Assembly (NCBI RefSeq): GCF_033807715.1
Contig: NC_084591.1
Coordinates: 27,066,090 to 27,130,089, forward strand
Length of the DNA: 64,000 bases
Direction of reading: 5' to 3'
Origin: Cololabis saira
Lineage: Eukaryota; Chordata; Actinopteri; Beloniformes; Belonidae
This document shows positions 1 through 18,920 of the stretch, piece by piece. Each line of letters begins with the position of its first letter. Position 1 is the first letter of the stretch. Both the position numbers and the translations under genes were made by a program. The notes beneath the pieces are model-generated. The model was not told where the DNA came from, made no database searches, and worked only from the letters and a program-made list of their open reading frames with translations.

Positions 1-2588
1 GCAAGCCGGTCTAAGTGATGAGGCAGTTGTTGATGTTGTGTTGCACATTAATCATACGTTGAACTGTTTACCATAACCTCTACAGTCAGGAAGAGTTAGA
101 AGCCACCAGAGAGTTATGTACTATATTTCAAGCAAATTATCACTCTTCTGTGATGAAATGGACATGGGGTCACTCCGCTATGTTCCTGATAAACATCCTG
201 TCAGTCTTTAACCCTGCACATCTGCCACACACACTTTCCTCTTTCATACGGCAACTTTTCTTTCTTTTTTTTGTGGAAAAAAACCCTCAAATTCGGCAGG
301 CAGACCTCCTTGTGAAATGGTTTTTAGACCATAAAAAAGTGCAGACCAGTGTAAACGTGCAAACAGTGAAACAAAGAGGAAATCCTATGTGTGTGTGTGT
401 GTGTGTGTGTGTTTAGTCTATTATCTTAATTCAGACTCTTTTTCTTTTTTTATAACAGTCTGTCCGCCCACACTTTTATCAAATCCATCCTTCTGCTTTC
501 ACTTCCCGGGGCATATGTCAGCGACGTTTGCTTACAAAGCAATTGCCTGATCAGTAATGATATCCTTTATAGTTCTCACACAGTAGAAAAACACCCCTTC
601 TTGCTGTTCCTATTTATAGAGCAGCCAGATACATCCTGTAATAAGAGCTGAATTAAATAGTTGCCGCCAAAACATGAATGCCGTAGTATATGTAACGAGG
701 ATGAGCTCACAACGGTGTCATTTTATCAACTTGTGGTGTCTCTTGTGGTAAGCTATGTCTCCCGTCCATGTAGACAGACATGAGGTAGGAAGACGGGGGA
801 CTGGAGCCCAGTCGCTGTGCTCTCCCCGCAGTGCTGACTGGCATCTCTGAGAAAACAGCTATAAAACAGAAAATATCCCCAACACAGATGCTGACATTCC
901 TCACCACCACCATCAGCCCTCCTAGGGGAAAGAAGGGGTCTATTCTGTGCTCTGCAATACCACCGATGCATGTGTGTCTGTGAGGGTTTCCTTAGTTCAG
1001 CAAGGATGGGTTTTAGCAAGGAAAAAAAAAAGTGTGGTTTTCTGTTTCGCCTCTCTCCCCCCCAATGGGGTTGAACAACTGAAAGCAATCATTAGCCCTA
1101 AACACATCAAGCTGGGCAGACTCAGAAGATTTGGAAGGCTTATATAACCAACTTTAAGGTTTTGACTCCTGGGCATATTTTCATCCACCGTTGTGCAACA
1201 ATGCCTGGGTGCTTTTCAGCCTACACCGAGGCGATATGTATCCTGAAATCCCCATTGACAGTATTAGCTTCAGCAGCAGAGACAGCTGGTTATTGTTCTT
1301 GTCTTAAGTTTGCTTCAGTTCAGTTCCTGCTTTTTCTGGATGGTATTTTAGATTCCCTCCAGCGCTGACCCTTTCACAGAAGCTGCTCCCCCTCAGTACA
1401 CAGGCCATGTGATGTACTGCGACCTCTCACATCTCAGCTGCATCTTACCCATAACTCACTAAAGAGTTCTGTTCTTGCCCAGTTAATCACCCGTAGGGAA
1501 GGATGAAAACAGGAAAGAAGTGCCTTTTCCATGAAAGTCAGTTCTAAGGTCTCTGCCGACGTCTAATACCACCTGACCAAAAAAAATCTATCAAGGCCTA
1601 TTATATGAATTTGGCAAAGGTCAGGCTGTTATGAAAGTGTGCTGTTGTAACACTTTGTTCTAATCTTTTGGTGAGCTCACCTGCAGGGAATCATCAATAT
1701 GCATGGACACCATGTTTTAAACATTCCTGTGGCTTTGTGTTTTTGCTCTTCTTTTTCCACCACAAAACCTTGTCACCGTTGGAATCCGTTTTAACTGAAT
1801 TAATTCAAGCTGCTCTTCTCCGTCTGTGTGGCAACTGCAAACTTGAAACAGCTGACTCTCCAGACAAGGCAGTATTTTGTTGACACTGAATATATAGAAG
1901 AGCATTGCTCTAATTTGAGATGTCCGTGTCTTATTTGGATAAAAAGGTTGGCTGTCTGCTGAGGGGCTCATTTGAAGATAAAAAATGGGACCCAGAACTT
2001 TGAAAGGTTGTAATGTGCAACTACACATTCACAGCCGCAGCACACACAATCACTTTTCCTGTCTCCTGTTTTTTTTTTGTAGTGCAGCAGAGGGGAGGGA
2101 TTAGCAGCAGCAGCAGCTTCAAAACTACAATTACTGAGACAGCCCGCTTGATCAAAGGCTATATAACATTCTAGAAATAGGAATGGTAAAGTTTGGCATT
2201 TATGTTGAAAACTAAAAGCAACTTTGCTTGAACTTGCTAGACTGATTGCAATTCATTAAAAAAGTTGTTTCTTTTGTTGAATCTATTGAATGTTGGGCAC
2301 TGCGTTGGTTTTTCCAGCACTGCCTCCATCCTGAAGTGCTCTCGTTATTTGGTATCTGCTCTAAAATGATAACTTGTGGGACCCCTGAAGCAGCTCACAG
2401 GTGCTGCCAGTCTCAGACTGCAGTCTCTGTTGTTATTGAAGTAAAAACTTGGGAGGAGACTTCAATTGCTTTCCCCCTGTTGAACTAAAGCAAGCTTATT
2501 GAGTCTCAGCTAGTTGCTTTCCCTTTACTCCCAATCTCTGGTCTGCGATTTATCTTTTATTGGCCATGCTTCAGATGGACTTTCTTTG
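1..2588. other. Non-coding stretch, no gene recognised
   Basis: No ORF here has homology, splice structure or codon character that I recognise. The short ORFs look like chance. A (GT)n microsatellite lies at about 389-412. The stretch lies beyond the 3' side of mapk12. In human MAPK11 is the next neighbour, but I see no kinase motifs here. Confidence 0.5.
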
Positions 2589-2596
2589 CCTACAAC

Positions 2597-3000
2597 CAGG
2601 GCCGCCCCTGACCGAATTGGGGCCCTAAGCAAAATATAATATTATTTGCAGGCTCCCAGCCCCACACCCTCACACCTTTCCCCTTCCCAAATGTACCATA
2701 GGTAGAAAACGGCCATAAAACAACATGCCATGAATATTAAATAAAATTCAACCTGAAATAAATAAATATCAAATAAAAAAATTCAACCTGAAATAAATAA
2801 AAAAATACTAAATAAAAAAATGTCAACCTGAAATAAATAAACAAATCTGAGCCACAAATAGCCATCAATTACTCATCCAAATGCACATCCATGATTGCGC
2901 ATATGCACTACTGTGTAAACGCGCCAAAATGTGGCCCCCGTTGGAAGTTGAGGCCCTATACTCACAGGGCGTGTTCTGCGTTTCGGGAGAGGCGGCCCTG
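2597..3000. mobile_element. Short foldback DNA transposon (hAT-like MITE)
   Basis: The ends are imperfect inverted repeats, CAGGGCCGCCCCTGA on the left and a match to TCxxxxAGGCGGCCCTG on the right. They are flanked by near-identical 8-bp direct repeats, CCTACAAC (2589-2596) and CTTACAAC (3001-3008), which fit a hAT target-site duplication. There is no coding capacity. The interior has AAATAAATA-rich direct repeats at about 2740-2850. Confidence 0.7.
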
Positions 3001-3900
3001 CTTACAACTGATGTTAACATTTGTCACAGATTTGACGGATCCAATTTTACAGTAACTTCAATAATTCTTAGCATTGTCTCTCAGAATTTACTTGCGTGCT
3101 CCCTTGGTGCTCCTTGCGCCATCCTTTCAGATACTGAATCACAATAAAAAGCCTGATTCTGGCAGTTTAAGAGCTGATTATCACTCAAGACTCACATTCT
3201 CTGATCGGTTTCGGTACGTTCAGTTTCAATGCTGTTTTAATGCTTTAAAATAAATGAAGCACTGATCCTGATGCAGCTGCAGATGCCAGCAAGACCCTTC
3301 ACTTCTTTGCATTATGGGCTGGCCTTACTATTATTATTTATGTGTGTGTGGGTGTGTATGCGTGTGAATTGAGAAAGTCTGTTAAAACAACAGGGAACTA
3401 GAAAGTGTATGTTTATGTTTATCACTTTATAATATGATCATCTTGTGTGAAGTCCTTTCTTCCAACTACATATGCCGTTTGTTCGGGGGATACTGATTCA
3501 CGAGTCATTTGTTTGCACAGAAACAATCATGTTTGCTCAGTTCGGTCATCATGGGTGGGTCAGAGGGAAAAGCACAATGGAGCTATCAGCCCCACAGTGG
3601 GAACAGGAGGATTTATGTCCTAACAACGAGTGAACTCTGTCAAGGCTGCCCTTTATCGCCACTTCTGTTCATAACCTTTATGGACAGAATTTTTCGGTGC
3701 AGCCAAGGGATGGAAGGGAGGCAGTTTGATGGTGCAGAGTTATATCTCTGCTTTTGCAGATGTGGTGTCTGTGCTGGCATCAATGAGCTGTCATGTTCAG
3801 CTGTTATTGGAACAGTTTACCGCAATAGAGATATGAACCAGCACCCCCCAAATCTGAGACCTCAAAATCTGCCCTCTCTGGGTTGGGTGTGATGAGCTAC

Positions 3901-4696
3901 CTTAAAGGAGCATGAGGCTCCTTTTAAGAAATGAGACTCTCTAGCGCCACCCTTCACCACGACGGCCGTCTGGGGTACTGCAGCCAACAGCGAAGCCGGT
4001 GTGGGTACCAGATTGTATCGGGCTGCAATATTTTCCCCGGAAGTGTGCATTTTTTCCCCGCGATGGTGATCTTAATAGACATTTTAAATTATCGATTTGC
4101 TTTAATACATTTATTAATCATCAGTTTTCAATCAGTTTTCATAAGACAATTGTGGATTTTTAATATTAGAGTTAAAATATTTATTAGGGACTATTTTCAT
4201 TAGACAATTGGAGATTCATCAGTGAGCTGAGAACAATAATAGCCTACTATATACAGTATAGGGTAAACAATCTTTTGCTTGCTGCATAGCAGTAAGCAGT
4301 TAAATATTTTGATCTTAATAGACATTTTAAATTATCGATTTGCTTTATTACATTTACGGTCAAAAGCCAATCACAAGACGGAACGTCATCACGTACGGGG
4401 AGCCGGTAAAAAAAAGCAGGTGGGAAAAAAAAGCACCGACACCGGCACGGGAGAACGGGGAGAACGCACATGCAGCGTCATGTGACGTCACATCCGCAGC
4501 CCAGCGCGAGAAATATGGGCCCGAATTGCAGCACATTTTGCAGCACACAGCCTGTTCAAGGCAAAGGAGAGATACACTAGAGGGCTCATTCTTTTGGGTT
4601 TGGAACGCTTCATCTGACATTATTACTAGAAAACTTAAAATTTATATGAATTTTTTTCATAAATCCTGCCTCAATCTGGCCTCAAGCTCCTTTAAG
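3901..4696. mobile_element. Foldback MITE inserted in the LINE relic
   Basis: The termini CTTAAAGGAGC and GCTCCTTTAAG are perfect 11-bp inverted repeats. Inside, a block of about 45 bp beginning GATCTTAATAGACATTTT occurs twice in direct orientation (about 4069 and 4311), so part of the element was duplicated. No coding capacity is visible. The flanks TGAGCTAC and TGAGGGAG are only partly alike, so the target duplication is uncertain. Confidence 0.6.
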
Positions 4697-5242
4697 TGAG
4701 GGAGTTTGATTATATTGGGGTCTTGTTGTTACCAGTGAGGAAGAATGCATGGTGTGTGGGATTAACGGGTGGATTAGTGCGGCATCTGCAGCAATGAGGA
4801 CCCTGTTAAAATAGAGCTGAGTAAAAGGGCAATGCTCTCAATTTACAGGTCAATATCTGGTCCTGTCATCACCAATGGCCACAAACTATGTCTAGAGACT
4901 GAGAAGAAAAGTTCATAGATACAAGGAATCGACTGTCCTACTCTGTCTGGACTTTGTCTGAGGAATGGGGTGACGCGTTCGGTCATTTGGGAAGGACTCA
5001 GAGGACAGTTGTAGCTCCTCCACCTTGAGAGGAGCCAACTAAGGTGGTAAGGATGCCTTCTGGAAACCTCCCTGGGGAGGTATTAAAGGAATGTCCAACC
5101 AGGACAAGGCCTCAAGACCTGGGAGATAGTGAAGACATGTCTCTCATATGCCCTGGGATCGCTTCAGTCTCCTCCCACAGGAGCTGGAGGAGATCGCTTT
5201 GGAAAGGAAGGTCAGGGTGCAGTCTTCATTACCACGCACGAG

Positions 5243-5392
5243 TGGATGGATGGATGGATGGATGGATGGATGGATGGATGGATGGATGGATGGATGGATG
5301 GATGGATGGATGGATGGATGGATGGATGGATGGATGGATGGATGGATGGATGGATGGATGGATGGATGGATGGATGGATGGATGGATGGATG
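5243..5392 (+). repeat. (GGAT)n microsatellite, about 37 units
   Basis: An uninterrupted tetranucleotide array that continues directly from the LINE 3' end. It is the expanded tail of that retrotransposon. All of the MDGW / PSIH repeat ORFs here are artefacts of this array. Confidence 0.95.
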
Positions 5393-5395
5393 TGG

Positions 5396-8300
5396 TAGAC
5401 AATGGCAGTACTAAAATACACGAAAATTCAAAAACAAAAGTTTCAGTTCATTTACTATAATAAAAAATAAAAAATTGATGATTAGGAACTATCATCAATA
5501 TCAACAAGGAAAACTGGGCTATTTTTTAAAATGTATTTTAGGTTAAGCCTCAGACACTTACACAATGTCTATTAGCATGCATGAAACTTGATTGAACTAT
5601 AGGAAGATAAACTCCAAACTTAAAAGTTGGTTAAAGCTTTTCTTGCAAAGAATGGATTTATAACTAATATTTATAAATAATGAAGTAAATAGGAAATATC
5701 TGGGGGGTTGTACTGTCTGGAAATTAGTAAGTCAAAGTCATTGTATAAACATTTGTCTTCTTTTCTTTTGATTTTCCATCTCTGTGTAACTTTTTTTCTT
5801 ATTTGGGATGATTCAGCAATGTATCTCTGTTAAGCAGCTGGCTCCCACACTTGTGTGCTTTAGAAGGACTCGAGGGCTTCTCAGAAGTGGAGCTTCTCTT
5901 AATTTGATCCTTAACAACTTATGTGTCCTCAGAAAAGGACAGCAATCTTCCCCTCTGCACTCTTCACTCTGCATATTCCAGTGAAGTCTTCAGACAAGTA
6001 GAGGGTGGATAATAAATAAGCTAATGTAAACTGCTGCCCATAGATAGGCTGTCCCATGAGTCCTTGCATCTATTGTGTTTTTTTTGTCCTCTTCCTTCTC
6101 TTTCATCTACCCGCTTTCTAGCTCGTCATTCCTGTTTAATCTCAGATGCTCTTCCGTTTGTTCCAAGCCTATCCTCTTCCTCCCTTTTGCTTTCAAAATG
6201 GTCCCGTTTAACCTCAGATCCCTGTGCTCCAGAGGGTTGGAGTATCCCTCCAGTGTTAACCGTGGGTTAAACACCTCCATGTGAGCTTGAGGAATTCCGT
6301 CAGCAGTTTTCCCCCCGCAGGTCCTGCTCTCCCCCTGATGGAGCTCTGAGACACGTGTGCTTCTGTGCAGATCTCACGGACATCAGGACCGGGACAGCAC
6401 AGAGGCTCGGGCACGTGTAAAGACAGGAGAAGGTCTGAGGGGAGAGAAAGGACAGAAAACCTTTATTGGTGCACGCTGGACTGCTTGACTCACTTCATTG
6501 GGAATTCAGCTTAACCTCCACACGGCCGCTGAGCTGTGCACACACACAAACAAAACAACGGTGAAGCTGGAGGCTATAAACACAAGGGTTCATTCACTAA
6601 AGCAAGCAAATAGAAAAACATACTAATAAGTCGAGTTTTGGGAACTGATTAGACATAATTTCCTCTCTAAAATGTTGAAAAAAAGTAATAAAAATGCATC
6701 CTGTTTAATATGGCCAACCATAAGACGAACCCCCCTTTGCAGCAACCTTTTTGCTTGGTGTTTATTTACAGATGTATAAAAATGACTACATTTGGCTTCA
6801 GTTTAGATTTGAAACTAATTATCAACATCTACCAAATTGAATACAAGTATAAAAGTGTTCGGCCCAGACAGATTTTCACTTCATCTCCTAAAAAAGTTTA
6901 ATCCCTCTATCTCCTCTGAACTCTTGAATCTGCATTTTTTATCCCCAGCAAGGACACGACGACCCAAATTATCTGGGAAATCAGAAATGTCACTTATGAT
7001 ACTCTGCACCGTTGATTCATTTCAAGAAAACCTAATGAACTAAGTTGAAAATAAAAAAGCTGACTTTGCTCTGATCCTGCCAATACGCTGCTCTTATTTA
7101 TCACGGCTTAAGCTTTCAGAGTTCCTGTGTTGGGAAAAGAAATGAGAGAAGTTTTCAAGCTCACCAGAGTTAAATTGGTTAATATATCATGCATTAGAAG
7201 CAAATTTATCTCTGTGGATGCGTGCAAGTTAACGAATCATGCCAGAAAAGATGGTGTTGAGCTGCACCAGGGTGAGATTCACCCTGATGAGACTCCCCCG
7301 GACATTTAAAATAAACACAGTTATAACTGACATTCCACTCTAGAAAAGCAGAGTGACCGGGTCGGATCACTGTTTGAGCATTGCTGTCATTCCATGTACG
7401 CTCCCTCTCGAGTCAGTGTCAATCAAAAGTAGACAGTTGTCTGTCTTGCGTGTCCAGCTGTGCCAGGTGTTTGTATGTGTGCACACATGAGACGCCATAC
7501 GTGTATCTTTAGGAAATATGCTGCTTGAGCAATGAAAATAAGCCACAAGCTCAACAAAAAAGGGAGATATATCAGTTGGTGTGCTGCTGCGTCAGAGAGG
7601 AGGGGTTGTGAGGTGAAGAAAATGTACTTTTCCCTTTGTTTGTCTGTCTGCAGGAACAGAACTCCATGACTTCTGAGTGAACTATTTAGAAGCTCTCCAG
7701 CGTCGTATGCGTGCGTGTGTGTGTGTGTGTGTGTGCTGTGACGACGCAACAACCAGGGTTTGATTTGGAAGTGCTCAGCCCCAGGAAGGATGCTCTTCCG
7801 CTGGGGAGTTGCCTCTGGGAGTCAAGGAACTGGAGGTTACTGGAGACAAGCTTGTTAAATTCAACACCCAGCAGTGAGGAGTTATGTGGACAAATGAGCA
7901 GAATCTCAGAGCAAATAGGCGCTCGTCAAGAATGTTTAAACATTTGTTTCTCGAGGTCATCAATCATATTTGATACAAAAACAAGGTCGTCAGAGCAACA
8001 ACCACCCTAACAGCCCTCTCTGATAGGTTTAATCAACCGAAATAGAATAACAAGACTGAACTCTGGGAGGCCGAGCTCAGCGTGCTGCCATGTCTGCTGT
8101 GACACGGCCAAGATGTTCAGCAGATGTTATGTTTACTGTGTTCACATTCTTGTTTTAGTGTGTAAGCACGCAAACATTTGCTAAATACCATCAGAGTGCA
8201 GTAAAAGTTGGTGGAAATGTCATAATCTTTCCGGGGTTCCTTCATGACACTTTTTGGAGAAGTCAGGGAACCACCAAAGCCACTAGGATACATTCTGTCT

Positions 8301-9300
8301 AGACTTACAATATTTGTGGTAGATATTTTTGTGGAACTCCACCCACAAGATATTTAAGTCTGGACCAACTCCTGTTACAATTGTTAAAGCTAAAAATACG
8401 ACCCGTTCCGGGCCTGTTTACATGCTGCCACCTAGTGGTGACTTACGTGTACAACAAGGTGAAGTGCTCTCATACGTTTGGCAATTATTTTGTGAAGTTA
8501 AACTTGAAGACTTGTTTTACAGTGCTTTGATTTACACGGATGCATGAAGGTAGCATTAAAGGATGCAAATGCCACCACTCCTGGATCTTGATCAGATTTC
8601 ACAACAAGAAGGATAGTTTGATGATAAATCTAGGTTAGTAGTTTACATGGTGAAGGGAAGTGCAACATTTCATCTGATTCGGACTGAAAATGCACAGAAA
8701 TTTTGTTTTAAATTGGTATTATTAAAATAAACAGATTATTTTGGCACCTTGAGCACCACATGACACTCATGAATCAATATGTGTGACATGGCAAGATACG
8801 GATGAGTAAAAAATTGAATAAATATTTTTTCTTGGAAATTCTGCTCTGATTTTGCATTGGAGACTATTGGGCAAATGTGTAGCTCTCTCTGTCTTTGGAG
8901 GCATCTAGACATATGAGTATTTTGCATTAGAGAGTTACATTGCAAGAGAGAGGACAGATTTGACTCAAGTTTAATCAAAAATTGAGTCTTAACTTTAAGC
9001 AGGGCAAAAGAAAAAACTTCATTTTTTAGTTTCCTCCACATTGCTTAATATTAATTACACTCTGAGTCAGAACAATTCTGGCACTCATTTCTGCGAGACT
9101 TTTGTTTTTTTTGGACAAATATATAGTTGGATTGGGTTTACACGGCAATCCCACCAAGTACACTGTTACCATTTGCAGACCATTATTGCTAAAATGTCAT
9201 TTATCTATTTTTCTTCCATTAGTCTTATTTCTTGTGCATAGCCCTCATGTGGAATCTGAACTTTTTTTTTTAAAGGAGGAGGTGAAATGAGTTTCCTTTG
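5396..9300. other. Non-coding stretch, no gene recognised
   Basis: There is no supported gene. A (GT)n tract lies at about 7713-7737. The segment 6290-6425 is relatively GC-rich with AG- and GT-flanked pieces that could mimic an exon, but I cannot assign a frame or family to it. Confidence 0.45.
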
Positions 9301-11397
9301 GTTCGGATTCAGAACTTTACACATTCAATGCTATTTTCACTCTCGAGACAATAAAGAACCAAAACCACCATTCAGTCACTAAACATGTTTAATCATTTCT
9401 TGAAAAGAGTAGGGACATTACAAGCATCGATCCAGACAAAAATCACTGGAAAAATGTGTCTTGTGCAACTTTCTGTTCCAAAAAGCCCAGCAGGATCATC
9501 ATTATTTGTTTAGAACTTAAAACCAAATATTTGTGCAAAACCCCCTGAGGGGTTTAGTCTAGCCACATCAGCAGTATTTGTGTTTGGTCATTATCTTTAA
9601 GGCCACTGGCAGAAAGAGCAAGGTTAGAGCTGACACGATGTAGATTACACACAGACACGCACACGCACACACAAAAAGGCTCTAACATGTCTAATCAAAC
9701 CTCTGCTCATGAAAGGAGTAGAAAAGAATTGTCACTGATGGAGGTGTTCATTTAAAAACATATGTACAGTATGATTGTAGTCAAAAACAACAGGGTTCAG
9801 TCTGCTAAGTTATAGCTGAAAACAAAACATCAGACTTCTGGACGAGCAAAGTCGAGCAGCCCAAGTATACAAAGTCACATTTGATGAAAACCAAATCCAC
9901 TACATCAACACAAACATGTCAGCTGAAGCGGAGATGATGTTTTGGCTTACAGGTGCAAGAACGGATTTTTCTTGGGTCAAACGTAAGGCCATCTGTCTGA
10001 CAGCTGGAACATGCGCTGGATCATGAAGCCAGACAGTGACGGACACAAATACACTGGAAAATCTACAACAAAACGACTAAAAAGAAAATGAAAAAAAGAA
10101 TCATAATGTTGCAGGATCCCAGGTAAAAATGTGTCAACTTGATTATTACGCTATGGCAGGCTCCCAAAAGAACTGTACATATTTGAATGCCCAAAAGCCT
10201 CGATGAAGTCCAGAGTGGGCTGACATGCTTGCACTACGATGTGAAAGACATCACTCCATCCAGAAAACTATTACTTCAACTTATTCTTCAAATGGTTCTT
10301 CTATAAGCTTTTGAATCATTGGCTGTACTTTGTTTTTCACATGTCGCTTTTGCATTTTGGCTTAGTCTTTGTTTAACAGAGGCACAGAGTAAGATTGTAT
10401 TCACATCCTTTTAAGACCTGCTAATGACCTGATCACTTTTATTACGTTCTGGTACGTAAAACTTTAGAAACGACAAAGAGCTTAGTTTGTCTTTGATGGG
10501 ACTCCGCACAACAATTACTTGAAAAGTGACACATTTTCAGATTATCCGTTTCTGTTCATCAGCATAATATCTACAACATGATTGAGCAAATACTCAGCAG
10601 GTAGTGACTGGATGCACATTGGAAGTGCTGTTTGCAACTCTTAAATGGCAAGAGTTCAGAAGTAAACGAACACTTTCAACAATCACAAATGGCTTTTAGA
10701 CTGCGGTTGAGTCCCGTACCAGTAGAGTCAACAATCAAAATGATGAAATAGTAAATGTAGGCTGTTGTGCATGTTCTGGTGGACGACTGGAATATTAAAT
10801 GTAGAGTGTTTAAAACAAAATAAAAAGATCACCTTACGACTAAGTCAAACACATAAGGATGCAGACATACATGTACATGTTTTCTTGTCAATGATCAACA
10901 TGAATCCTTTAAGGTTTTCCTCAGCCTGCTCAGATAGTCACCTGACCTCAGTGTGACTGAGCTGTACTCCTCCTGATGACATTTGTTGAAAACCGACAGA
11001 AAGCTAAAGGCGAGTGCAGTGAAACGTCACCAGGGACGACGCAAAGCGTTTCCCGATGTCTGTGGGTTGATGCCTTTAGGCAAAATTTCAATATAGTATC
11101 CACCAAACTACTTTTGAGCCTCTGAACTTTGGTAAAATAACAAATTTTTGCACATTGCGACTGACTGCATTGATGTCAATCTGCTCAAACTAAAGGCTTT
11201 TTACTTTCACCTTAAATTGATTATTTTGGACGCATTGGAAATGGAGCTGTCCAGATACTTGTAGTCTGGAGTTTAAATGATCTAGAACACGACTCAGCAG
11301 GTGTGTTGGACTTTCATTAAGCCTTGTGGTCCAACAGGTTGAGAGGATCTAAAACCCTGTATTAGTTTGTTCTGGTCTCCAGTAGCAGACACCTGCC
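9300..11397 (-). other. Probable 3' UTR / 3' flank of mapk12
   Basis: The stretch follows the mapk12 stop codon, is of normal complexity, lacks recognised transposons, and has no long ORF. It may hold a long 3' UTR, but I could not place the poly(A) site with confidence. Confidence 0.35.
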
Positions 11398-17047
<5,650 letters not shown>

Positions 17048-17284
17048 CTTTATCCTGGGAATATGAAGCAGCACGACCAGGCGAAGCTCCTCTGGTCCCG
17101 TGGTGCTGCAGCGCTACTCGCCCATTGTTCCAGCGCTACCTATGCGCGCACCGCCGTCAGTGCGCAGCTCCTCACAGCCTGGCGCACCCTCAGCTCGCCA
17201 AAAGCCACTCCCGAGGAAAACTAGAAGCCGACAATTAAAGGTGAAGGAGAAATAGACACGCAAGACGTACGCAAGGCGGAAAGC

Positions 17285-17950
17285 ACGACGGAGTATTAGG
17301 GCCAAACAAAAAAACAAAAAAAGGAAATTACGAGAATAAAGTCATAATGTAATGAGAATAAAGTCGTAAAATTACGAGAATAAAGTCGTAAAATTACGAG
17401 AATAAAGTCATAATGTAATGAGAATAAAGTCGTAAAATTACGAGAATAAAGTCATATTACGAGAATAAAGTCGTAAAATTACGAGAATAAAGTCGTAAAA
17501 TTACGAGAATAAAGTCATAATATTACGAAAATAAAGTCGTAATATATTATAAATATATAAATATAACTTCACAAGATGCTCAATATTCCTCATTTTAACA
17601 CAGGGAGAAGAAGCTCTTCCTGTTAGAGTTCTCATGAATTATATTCTCATAATATTACGACTTTATTCTCGCAACATTACGACTTTATTCTCGTAATATT
17701 ACGACTTTATTCTCATAATATTACGACTTTATTCTCGCAACATTACGACTTTATTCTCGTAATGTTACGACTTTATTCTCACAACGTTACTTTATTCTCG
17801 TAATGTTACGACTTTATTCTCGTAATATTACGACTTTATTCTATTACGACTTTATTCTCGCAACATTACGACTTTATTCTCATTATATTATGACTTTATT
17901 CTCGTAATTTCCAATTTTTTTGTCTTAGTTTGGCCCTAATACTCCGTCGT
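17285..17950. mobile_element. Foldback element of inverted tandem repeats upstream of mapk12
   Basis: Terminal inverted repeats ACGACGGAGTATTAGGGCC / GGCCCTAATACTCCGTCGT enclose two tandem arrays of a unit of about 20 bp. The left array is of the form GAGAATAAAGTCGTAAAATT and the right array is the same unit inverted. GGAAAGC flanks both ends (17278-17284 and 17952-17958), consistent with a target-site duplication of 7-8 bp. The middle (about 17550-17640) is a unique spacer. The near edge is about 240 bp upstream of the mapk12 ATG. Confidence 0.85.
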
Positions 17951-17959
17951 AGGAAAGCA

Positions 17960-18850
17960 CGAGTTTTACGCTTAAAGAAATAACAAAAACAGCAATGTAA
18001 GCTGACAGTAGAGTAGATTCCTCGGTGCAGCCTTTGAGTAAAAGGAGGGTGAAAAATGTAGGGCTTGCTGGGACAAGTCTTATTTACATCCCTAAAGGCA
18101 TAACCAAAGCATACAAATATGTGCCTTTAGAGGTTATTCACCCAATATGAATCCAGGAAGCAGAAAAAAACCCTGCTGAGTCACAAACTAGAAATGTTAA
18201 GATAATAATAATAATAATAATGATAATCGCAACACATTTGCCTCCTTCTGTGTATTAAAAGATATTCAAGGACTGGCATTGACAGAGTAATGCATTAGTA
18301 CATGTATTCAGCTGCTGTAGACATTCATCTGAATTAAAAAGGACACTACGTATATTAACAGCTCGATTTAATGTAAAAGGTTAAGGCTACAAACATGGAG
18401 GAGCTGAGTCATACAATCACCAAAGAAAGGACACAAATTCAATATAATCTCAAAGCATTTCCATTTATCAACTCTTGCATATTTCTAAGAGTCTGCCAAA
18501 CCCCAGAGTGGTCCTGGCCCATGGCATTAAGAGGATTTCTTTCAAAATTCCTCGGTTTTGGCTCAAACCTCGATAAGCCCCCTCACATGAAATACAGCCC
18601 TCAAATCTTTTCCTTTCTCTCAACTAGGTGATTGAACATTTAGGTAACAGAAGAGTGAGTCATGGGTGCAGCTCTATGTTTAAAGTAGTGCAAAGACAGT
18701 CAATGCCATCTATCAAAATAGTGCGTGTTTATGATTTGCAGCTTTTTCTTTTTTTTTTTTTAATCAAAAGTAAATCACTCTATTTCACACAAAATGCATA
18801 AAATTAAAATTCTCTCTCACAGGATTGTTATATTATTTGGTATATGTTTG
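17960..18850. other. Intergenic: mapk12 upstream / selenoo downstream
   Basis: No gene is seen. There is a (TAA)n tract at about 18202-18222 and a poly(T) run near 18748. On the minus strand that run reads ATTAAA followed by A-rich sequence and could mark the end of the selenoo transcript. Confidence 0.4.
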
Positions 18851-18861
18851 GAGTCACAACA

Positions 18862-18920
18862 CAGTTTCTCAGAGTCAGACGGGTCTTGCAGGACTTGTTG
18901 CCTGACTCTTCATTAACAGC
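18862..18920 (-). promoter_or_regulatory. SECIS element in the selenoo 3' UTR
   Basis: On the minus strand the 5' core ATGA (18913-18910) is followed by AGAGTCAG (18909-18902). That strand pairs perfectly with CTGACTCT (18878-18871), directly followed by the 3' core GAGA (18870-18867). The 23-nt apical part begins GCAAC, supplying the unpaired AA, and holds a small GTC/GAC stem, as in form-2 SECIS. The non-Watson-Crick quartet, helix and apical As are all in the expected order about 420 nt downstream of the stop. It recruits SBP2/eEFSec to recode the UGA at 19340-19342. Confidence 0.9.

Larger units (their letters stand above)
3637..5395 (+). mobile_element. Degenerate non-LTR retrotransposon (LINE), 3' part
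   Basis: A reverse-transcriptase-like segment at 3637-3890 reads CQGCPLSPLLF, with a broken FAD-V-like motif further on. The copy then resumes at about 4720-5240 with the familiar 3' end of a teleost LINE: text encoding the end of the ORF, followed by a (GGAT)n tail. A foldback element (3901-4696) interrupts it. The reading frame has many stops and shifts, so it is a dead copy. I infer an L2/Jockey-like clade, but the clade is not certain. Confidence 0.7.

Noticed and set aside
5044..5460. ORFs made of MDGW and PSIH repeats
   Set aside because: They are translations of the (GGAT)n microsatellite on both strands, not proteins. The same holds for 32612-33096.
6290..6425. GC-richer segment with possible AG/GT borders
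   Set aside because: No frame gives a recognisable or well-supported peptide. A nearby gene exon cannot be shown.
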